In this document: piece by piece, positions 56,111 through 64,000 of the stretch
Layout of the letters: each line of letters starts with the position of its first letter
Numbering within the stretch: the stretch's first letter is position 1
Source of the DNA: Luscinia megarhynchos
Lineage: Eukaryota > Chordata > Aves > Passeriformes > Turdidae
Direction: 5' to 3'
Length of the DNA stretch: 64,000 nt
Assembly: GCA_034336665.1 (NCBI GenBank)
Contig: CM067564.1
Location: 42,732,975-42,796,974 of the forward strand
Translations under genes and position numbers: made by a program
Notes under the pieces: model-generated
What the model was told of the DNA's origin: nothing
Seen by the model: the letters and a program-made list of their open reading frames with translations, nothing else
Database searches by the model: none

Positions 56111-58300
56111 AGAGAAAACAGATTGGAACAGACTTGTGCAGAAGTGTGTTCAGCTTCCACAGGATGGGCCAATACTGAACTGCAGTGGTGGCACCAGGAA
56201 TTCCCTCCATGAAACCAGGACCTTGAGTCCTGGCAGGGAGATGCATTAATCAGGGTCAGAAGTTGGCACAGGAATTCTAAAGAGGATTGGGTTTGATGGG
56301 AGTTGGAATAAAATTGGGATCAACAAAGCTGAAGTGATGCTCCTGTGTGTGACAAAGCCACCTCCACAATATTTCCTAAAATCTCAGGAAAAGCCAAATA
56401 GGAATCCAAGAGGTGCAATTAACTCCTAATTAAAGCAGCTGTCAATCAGCAAACTCTAAATGGATCCCATTTCTCTGGGATAGCTGGAGAGGCAAAAACA
56501 TCCCAAAAATTTGGCTCTGACCTGATGCCTGAGCTTCCCAGGGGAATTCAGTGGGAGATGGAAAAATCAGAATTCCCCACTCTGAGTCACAGCTGGATCC
56601 AGCAGCACTGAGGATGAACTGGAGCCGTTTTGGTGGCCACACATCTGTCCCTGAGCTGAAGCACCACACTGGATGTTTGCATCACTCCAAGCTCCCACCC
56701 AGAGAAGTTGGTTTCCATGGAGATGGGACACAGTGGTGGAATTGAGTGTTTCATGTACAAATAATCAACTTCTCAAAGCAGTCAGAAATTTCAAGTGTGT
56801 TTTCAGAGAAATAGCAGAAGGAGAAAATACAATCTTTGCTTTTTTTTTTTTTCCCCCAGGTGTGCTGGTAACGGTTCATTTCCTCTTTGGGAGGATTCAA
56901 GAAGTGCTGAAACCCTTGTGAAGGAGTTGTGAAACCACAGGACTGAGTGAGACCCAAACCTGGGCTAGATCTGACACCAAGACCAAGATTTAAGTGGATT
57001 TTGGGGCTGGGCCTCATCACATGATTTACAAGAATCCAGCAGGTCTGTTAAAAGCAGATTTGATATATTCAAATACTTCTCCAATTTAGTCTTCAGGGGG
57101 GAAAAAAAAGTATTATTTTAAGATGTGGCCTTTTCCCTTAAGGGGAGTTTGGTTTCTGTAGGTTTTACTGAAATGGCTTTTTTTTTTTTGTAGGTTTTAC
57201 TGAAATGCTTTTTTGCTCACAGAAACCTCCAGAGTCATTCAGAAACTGCCTCAGAGCACCTCAGCAATGGTGACATGAAGCCCCAAAGGGACAAACATCC
57301 ATCTCCTCCTGCTGGAAAACCCTTGGGATGAGATGTTGGCACTCAAAGCAGATGCAGAGGAGGCCAAGAGCTGAGCTTATTTAGGGAAAAAAAACAAACT
57401 AAAATTATGTCAAGGTCTTGATTTTAAACAAGATAAAAGAGTTTTGTGGCAGGAAGGAGAAAGTGTCAAAAGAAATGCTTGAAGCTTAAAAATAATAATA
57501 AATAATAAAAATAATAAAATTATAAATTAAGCTTAAATTTAGCTTTGGCACAGAGCAGGTCCAGTTCTGGAGGTAGATTCCACATCCTCTCCTTGCCTCC
57601 ACAAGATGCTGAATTGGGCCATAGAACTGAGGCAGAAGATGCTGATCCTCAGCTCAGACTCCACCCTAACCCTGACTTAGGGAAGTGTGAGACCAGGGAA
57701 TCCTGAGAACTGCTTTAATGAACACTCCATGCTGGGATGCTGCAAGAAAAATCAGGTTTGGGACAAGCTCCCCACAAAGGAACTGAACCTTGAGCTGCCA
57801 AATCATCACAAAGGGGAGGAAACACTTCCACTCTTCCCAAGTCCTGCTCAGGAGCAGAATCCTGTGGGATTTTTGTTGTCCTGCTCCCCAAGCCTCCCAA
57901 CACCAAGGAAAATAGAGTTTTTTCCAGTGTGGGGTCGCTTTGCAGAGTTCCAACCCCACTAGAAATTCTCAGGGATGCATTCTCCTGATCCCACTTTTTT
58001 TAAACCATGGTTTTCAGAACTGAGACAGCACCAACTGCTTGAAATTCCAGCCTGGGCAAGCTGGGCTTAGCTCTAAACCAGACTCAGAGCTAACAGAAAT
58101 GGAGTGAAAATGAGGCAGCTCCATGCTCACAAAGCTGCTTCAGCTTTCATTCACCAATAATTGGCTTTTATGTTTAAAATCCAAACTCCCAGCAGGGAGC
58201 TGCCTCTCACCCAGGTGTTTTCTGCTCCAACCACAGCAGCAATAAGTTCTCCCAAAGGTATTTTGGGGGGGACTTGTCCCCTGAAGAAGAGGGACAAACT
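56111..58300. other. UBE2H intron 1, mostly unique; holds one copy of a dispersed repeat
   Basis: No exon was found. An (AATAAT)n-like run lies at 57,487-57,530. The segment 57,845-57,955 (AGGAGCAGAATCCTGTGGGA through GTCGCTTTGCAGAGTTCC) is similar to 59,150-59,245 on the same strand, so both belong to one unnamed repeat. Confidence 0.5.
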
Positions 58301-58324
58301 GGTATCTCATAGAGAATGAGACAC

Positions 58325-58610
58325 TGACATCTCATAGAATTGTAAAATTTAGGTGGGAAGGGATTTCCAAACCACCCAGTGCCACCTTCCACTGTCCCAG
58401 GGTCCAAGCTCCATCCAACCTGGTCCTGAATAATTCCAGAGATCCACAGGCAGCCCCCTGTGCCCAGGTTTCACCACCCTCACAGTGAAGGGTTTCTTCC
58501 TAAAATTTAATCTAAACTTATCCTCTCCAGTTTTAGGCTATTCCCAACTGTTTGTTCCATCCAGAAGCTCCAGCAGTTCTGAGCTTTCCTGGCTCCTAAC
58601 CTGCCAATCC
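58325..58610 (-). mobile_element. CR1 LINE 3' end, antisense
   Basis: The order CTCATAGAATTGTAAAATTT, CACCTTCCACTGTCCCAGGG, CCATCCAACCTGGTCCTGAA, CACCACCCTCACAGTGAAGG and TTTCTTCCTAAAATTTAATC is the reverse complement of an avian CR1. About 285 bp, truncated. Confidence 0.93.
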
Positions 58611-59149
58611 TCAAAGAAAAAAGCTTTAAAACAAATCTCCAAACCCACTGGGATTTCTCCAGCATGGGTGGAAGAAATAAAAGCCAACTGAATGTGGAAA
58701 TTAGGCCTGAGATTAGTGCAACTCCTTCAGCCTAAAGCAACACAGAGGAAAATCCTGGTTTGGCCTCACTGGAGATTTCCCACCATCCAATCTGAAGGAA
58801 CACATGAAAAAGCTCCACCAGCTACAGGGTGGATCATTCCTAAGGTACTTGGGGATTTTTTGTTCCTTTCAAAACACTATTAAAATGATAAATAATAAAA
58901 TATATTTTCAAGGACAAGTGGAAATTCTGCTCTCCTGATTCTCAGGTGCAGCAGAGAAGGCACAGAGCAGCTCAAAAATCAGGATGAACATCAAGCCTGT
59001 GCAAGGGGCTTCCACCCAAAATTCTTTTTTGAGTGCTGAGGCAACACCCATACCTTGGAAGAGCTCATTTGAAACCCTTTGATGTCCTGGTCAGGATCCT
59101 GCTCCTCTGGCATCAGGGAAATGCTTTACAGCAGCTCTCCATGGCCTGC

Positions 59150-59250
59150 CAGGAACAGAATCCAGTGGGATTTTTCCTTTCCACCTCTGACACCAAAGAA
59201 AACTGAGTTATCTCCACACTGGGGCTGTTTTGCAGAGGTCCTGCCAATCC
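59150..59250. repeat. Dispersed repeat, second copy
   Basis: CAGGAACAGAATCCAGTGGG through ACTGGGGCTGTTTTGCAGAG matches 57,845-57,955 in order, with moderate divergence. I do not recognise the family. Confidence 0.7.
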
Positions 59251-60057
59251 TACACTGAAATATTCTGGAGTTGGGGACTGAGGGTGCTGTGCCTTTCACA
59301 GATCCTTCCCAAACCCCACAGGATGGGATTTGTTCCCTTCTCTCCCTGCCAGAACTTCCAGAGGGATCAGAATTGCTTCCCCCTCCTTGGCTTTGTTCAA
59401 AGTGTTTTAAAGGAGCAGCACAGGCAGGATTTACACACAATTTCATTGGGTTTTGAGCACAGATTCCAAACCTGAATCACAGACCTGGTGAAGTTACAAC
59501 CACCACAATTCTCTTGTTTTCTCTCACACCAAAGCAGAAAAACCCCAAATGATTTAGGAACCAGCTCCCTGGTTACACACAGCTGAAATTTATACAATTT
59601 TCCTTCTTTCCAGGTCATCTGCAATATTAAAACACCACAAACCCACAGCCCAGGAAAGTGCAGGCCAGTGTTGCTACAGGAAAAGGTGCAGGAGTTTCCT
59701 GCATGCAGAAATTCCTGCAGCAATCCAAGATGCCACAGTCACAGCTATTAAATCAATTATCCTCCTCATCCTTCCAAAGGAATGAGGGCAATGGGGCACT
59801 GTGGCTTCCCCAGTGCATCCCATAAACACATCCAAACATCCCAGGGCTGATTTTTGTCCAGTGCACGTGGCCATTTCTATTTAAATTTCTTCATTTAATA
59901 ATAAATTTATTCACTTAATGAATAAATCTGAGTTTATCACTCTGCTTTCTGCCAAGTCAGGTGGGATTCCACTGCACAGATCAGTGCTGAGAAAATACAA
60001 ATACACAATTTCCAAGGTTGGATCAGTACAAGGAGTTCCCACCCATCAAGCCATTAA

Positions 60058-60182
60058 CTGGAAAAGTGGAATCACAGGCTGGTCTGGGTTGGAATGGACT
60101 TTCAAACCATCCAGTTCCACCTGCAGGGACACCTTCCACTACTCCAGGTTGCTCCAAGCTCAACCTTTTTTTAAGGCACTGG
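60058..60182 (-). mobile_element. CR1 LINE 3' fragment, antisense
   Basis: AATCACAGGCTGGTCTGGGT, CCATCCAGTTCCACCTGCAG, GGGACACCTTCCACTACTCC and AGGTTGCTCCAAGCTCAACC match the antisense of an avian CR1 3' end. Confidence 0.9.
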
Positions 60183-63100
60183 GAGGGTTCATTAAAGCCA
60201 TTTTGGTACAGGTGACACCACCACAACCAGAGGAGAGGAAAAAGGGGATTTTGTTTTATAACAAGAGCAGAGGGTGTTGGTAAAACACAGGAACACAGAA
60301 CACAAAGTCCAGGCAGATTTCTCCAAAACAACCTCCAAGATGTAGAGGTGGGAGGGCTGCAGAAAAATTGGGATATTTCCCTGGAGAGTTTGGAAGTTCT
60401 TGGAAGCAAAGTTTCCTACCCAGAAGCACCAAACCCACTTGGAGAGGGAAACCAGGACAGAGGGGTGAGTTTGTATCTGCTGGAATGAGATCCACTCCTG
60501 CTCCTGATCCAGTTCTAGCACATCTACTTTGCCTTAATTATCCCACTTCCCTCCCTAATGAGAGAAAGGCAGAGCCCAGGGGAGCCTCACAAATCAGCCA
60601 TCCCTAAATTTATGTCCTCGTGTTTTGCAGGAAGAACAATTCACCTGGAGGTTTCCTGCAGGAATAACAACACCTGGAGGTTTGTTATGTGGATTAAAAA
60701 GAAAAAGAAAAAAAATACCAGCAGTCAATTTAAAATGGAAGTTGAGCTTTGGGTTCTGGAATACACCCCAGACTGTCAGGATAAATGGTGGTGTCAGGAC
60801 ATTTAGGTTGAGCTTTGGAGTGAAGGCAGAGCTTTCTCATAATTAGTTAAATTCAGCTGAAACAGAAGATTCCTTGACATCATCTCTTTGAATCACCATT
60901 ATAGAAGAGACAAAGGAACACCACTGCCACTGCACTAAAAACTAATTAACAGTTTGGTCGTTAGCAGGTGCAGCTGCCTGAAAAGTGGGATTTTGTCACC
61001 CAGTTTGAAGTGTCTCCTCCTTCAGAGAGGAGCTGATAAAAAGCCCCTGAGTTTTCCCCAGCACAGAACAAAACCCTGGAGCCGACCTCTGCCAGATGCT
61101 CTGAATTCCAGGTGACCTCCCAGAGCCAGCCAGGCTTTCAAAGACACACATTTATCACAGCCTTCTTAAATAAATCAGAATTAAACAGCCTTGACACACT
61201 TGAAGCTGTTTTGGAGGACAATATTACTAATCCACCAAAAAAAAAAAAAAAAATCCAACCCCAATTAACCAGTGTGCTGCTGCAAAGAACCAGGATCCTG
61301 CACCAACCAAGGAAATTAAAATAAAGACAGCTTTGAATTACAGAACCAGCACACTGCTCCCAGCCATTTTCCCTTGTGCTGCCACAGTGACTTGTTTTCC
61401 TTCCCTTTACTCATCTCTGCCATTTGACAATTTTAGCAGAGATGTGGGGCTTGGGAAGGAAAAAAAAATAAAATAGAAAAAGTGGGAATGTTCCTTACTT
61501 GAGATAAATTTAAAGGATAAAGAGAAAAGTGGTTTTCTCCCTTTACCTCAAGCTGTCCCCACCCTAAACCTAAATCTTCCAGTTCAGCAAGCCACAGGTT
61601 TCATACACAAAAATGGGACAGGATTCTCCTCTTGGGACTCAAAGCCCTCACCCAAAAAGCAGCTCCATGTCCTGTTCCTCCTCCCTGCAATTCCTCACCC
61701 AGGAACTTCCCCAGCCAAGCTCAGCCCTGTGGGATTAAAAGGAAACAGGGATGTCAGCAGAGGCAGGGCTGGCTGTAGGGCACAGCCCAGATGCTCCAGA
61801 AATAGGGACAGGGGGCAGGAATTTTGGATATAAAACCTCCCTCTTCTGGCTCACAGGCTAAATTTAGTCCAGCCTGGTAATGACCTAAAAACCAGCTGAT
61901 GTGGGTTTCTGTGGCAGCTCCAGCCACTTCCTGAGAGAGGGATGTGCACGTGGCAAAGTCCTGCTGCCTCCTGGCTGACATCAGGAGACCCAAAATGGGA
62001 AATGTGGGTATTTATTTCACACCTGGACACAAAGAATCTGCTTCTGATCCATGCTATACCCTGAAAGAATTAGGGGAATGTTCCCCACCTTCTTTTAGGG
62101 TTTGTTTTTGCTGTTTGAAGCACCTTGAAAAAATATCAAAGCCTTTCTCCTGGGATGCTCAGCACCAGATTCCCAGCTGCCCCTGGAAATAAAACAAAAT
62201 CTGCAGAGGATTATGGAGTTCTCCCATCCCAGGTTTCACCTCTGGTGCCTTTCAAGCCTGGAGAAAACCAGCAAGAGAAACTCAGACACAGAATATCCTG
62301 AAATGCCTTAAGGACACTGAACTTTGGGTGGCAACACAGAAATCTGTGACTCTGGAAGGCACCAACTACTCAGTCTGAAAAAAATTCCAAAATTCTTTAA
62401 AAAAACCCCATTAATGCATCTCCTGAGCCTGGAGAATCCTGTTAAATCCCAGTCACACTGAGCAGGAAGCCCCTGCAAAAAGATGAAATCCAAAAAGAAG
62501 CAAATTACAGCAATTTCAACATTTATCAGCACAGGACTAAAATTTGCCTCTACCAAGACAGAGATGCTGGTTCAGACTCAAAGCAGGCAGTTATTATGGA
62601 ATTTTGGGGTGGAAGGAACCTTTATCTATTCCCTACAACAGGTTAACAAAATTTTCATACACAGTTCCCACTTATCCAACCAACTCCAGAGAAAAACTAA
62701 TGGGAAAAAAAAAGCCCCAAATTGCACAATGTTGAGAAACCAACAGAATCCCTGCACAAACCCCCCAAACCCATTTCTTGCTACATTTAAACAGTGTAAC
62801 AAGCAAATCTTTGCTTAGACTTTAGTCTTTTCCAAGAAATGCTGCTAAATGAGGAAAAATTCTTTTTTTTTCCCAGAGAATTGATACTTTAAAAGCTCAG
62901 GCAGTTTGGGACCACACCTGAGGAGCTGCAGGAGTCAAGGTGTGAGTGCAGAATTACCAAACACATCCCTCTCCTCCACAACCTATTCCCTAAAAGTGGA
63001 AAATGAGGTTTAGCACCAGGATGGGCAGATGGTTTAAATGCAGGGCTTGGCAAATTTCCTGATTTCGTGCAACAGCAGAGCTGTGGCAAATATTAAAATG

Positions 63101-64000
63101 CAAACTAGGGGTTCTTGCTCATCAGCTCACCTGTAGGGGATTTTTGTTTCACCTGGCAAGGATTTGACTTCAAGCAGTGACCAGTGACTCAAGCAGGGTT
63201 CAGTTTAACTGATTTGGGATTCCATGGGGGAATATTTCTTCAGTCCTGCCAAACTGGGAGGTTGGAGGCATTTCCCACCCCTGTCACTGGTTTGGGTTTT
63301 CTCCACGTGTAAAACACACTGGTTTTACCTCCAGCCCAGTTTGCAGAACGTGGTTATTTATTTTCTGGGCAATTTTTGCTCCAAACTGGCCAAACATTTA
63401 TAATTATCTTTTCATGGCAACATCAAACAAAACACGAAATAATAAAACAAATGGATTCTGAGTAAGGTGCAGCTTTCTCAGCACTTGTGAGCATGACAAA
63501 ATCTGTTTAAATCCAAGAGCCTGGAGCTTTAGAGGAGGCACAGGAGTTGAAAAAAGTGTGGAGCAGCTCCAGGGTGAGTTAACACCTCCTCACATACCTT
63601 CCCTTTCAAGGAACACAGGCTCTGGCTCTGACTTAGCAGGATCTGATTTCTGACATCCCAACTTTTCAACCCAGACCCTTCTCAGAGCACATTCTCCTGT
63701 TGGGATCTGAGCTTTCTCCAATATCCAGGCACAGATTCCTCCCCTGAGCCAGGAGGATTCAGTTACCAACGATGTTAAACAAAGCACTGATCATTCAGCT
63801 TCCTTATTTCCACTGCTTCCCTCAATTCAACACAGAAAAAAAAATAAACAGTGGGAAACAAAAAGTAGGAGCAGCAGGGAATAAATCAGTGTAACCACTG
63901 AGTCACCTCAGAGATGTGACATTCCCAGGATACCTGCAAGGACTGTTCCTTTATTTCTGCCCTGGTGACTTTGGAATTGAGGATTCCCAAGTGTTGGAGT
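60183..64000. other. UBE2H intron 1, distal part in window, no feature recognised
   Basis: AT-moderate unique sequence with a poly(A) run near 61,239-61,253. I looked for UBE2H exon 1 (GC-rich, encoding a start followed by a Lys/Arg-Arg segment) on the - strand and did not find it, nor any CpG island. No RNA gene was recognised. Confidence 0.45.

Noticed and set aside
46873..64000. UBE2H exon 1
   Set aside because: No GC-rich segment encoding the N-terminal 18 residues with a matching donor was found on the - strand, so it should lie beyond 64,000.

Overview
The window is vertebrate nuclear DNA, almost certainly from a songbird or another passerine. It holds multi-exon genes with GT/AG introns, several CR1-type LINE 3' ends (the dominant avian retroposon), a 714-bp solo LTR of a kind I recognise as common in passerines, and many GC-rich minisatellites. 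It is not bacterial, so operons and ribosome binding sites do not apply.

The window spans the NRF1 - miR-183/96/182 - UBE2H interval, which has the same gene order on human chromosome 7q32. From left to right: (1) 1-17,674 appears to be the last intron of NRF1 (+ strand). It contains minisatellites, short segmental duplications, CR1 pieces and a solo LTR, and no other NRF1 exon was recognised. (2) 17,675-17,839 is the last coding exon of NRF1, followed by a 3' UTR to about 19,350. The exon appears to carry one extra base. Its acceptor and first ~44 bases have been copied four times into the minisatellite just upstream. (3) 19,650-28,600 is the likely transcription unit of the sensory-organ microRNA cluster on the - strand: a GC-rich, TATA-containing promoter near 28,600, a strong splice donor at 28,009/28,008, the hairpins miR-183, miR-96 and miR-182 packed into about 620 bp (23,941-24,561), and a candidate poly(A) signal at 19,667-19,672. 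The hairpins sit among at least eight minisatellites. (4) 28,700-33,970 is intergenic, with minisatellites separated by short unique islands that may be cis-regulatory. (5) 33,980-64,000 is UBE2H on the - strand: a ~3.5 kb 3' UTR, then coding exons 7 to 2, which give residues 19-183 of the 183-residue E2 enzyme without a break. Exon 1 is not in the window, so intron 1 is longer than 17 kb; it holds CR1 copies and two large tandem arrays.

NRF1 (a transcription factor for mitochondrial and housekeeping genes) and UBE2H (a ubiquitin-conjugating enzyme) converge on the microRNA unit. They are neighbours by ancient synteny, and I see no evidence that they act in one pathway. The most unusual features are the amplification of an NRF1 splice acceptor inside a minisatellite, the apparent frameshift in the NRF1 C-terminus, the very compact microRNA cluster, and the density of tandem repeats, which would suit a subtelomeric or microchromosome-like environment (inference).
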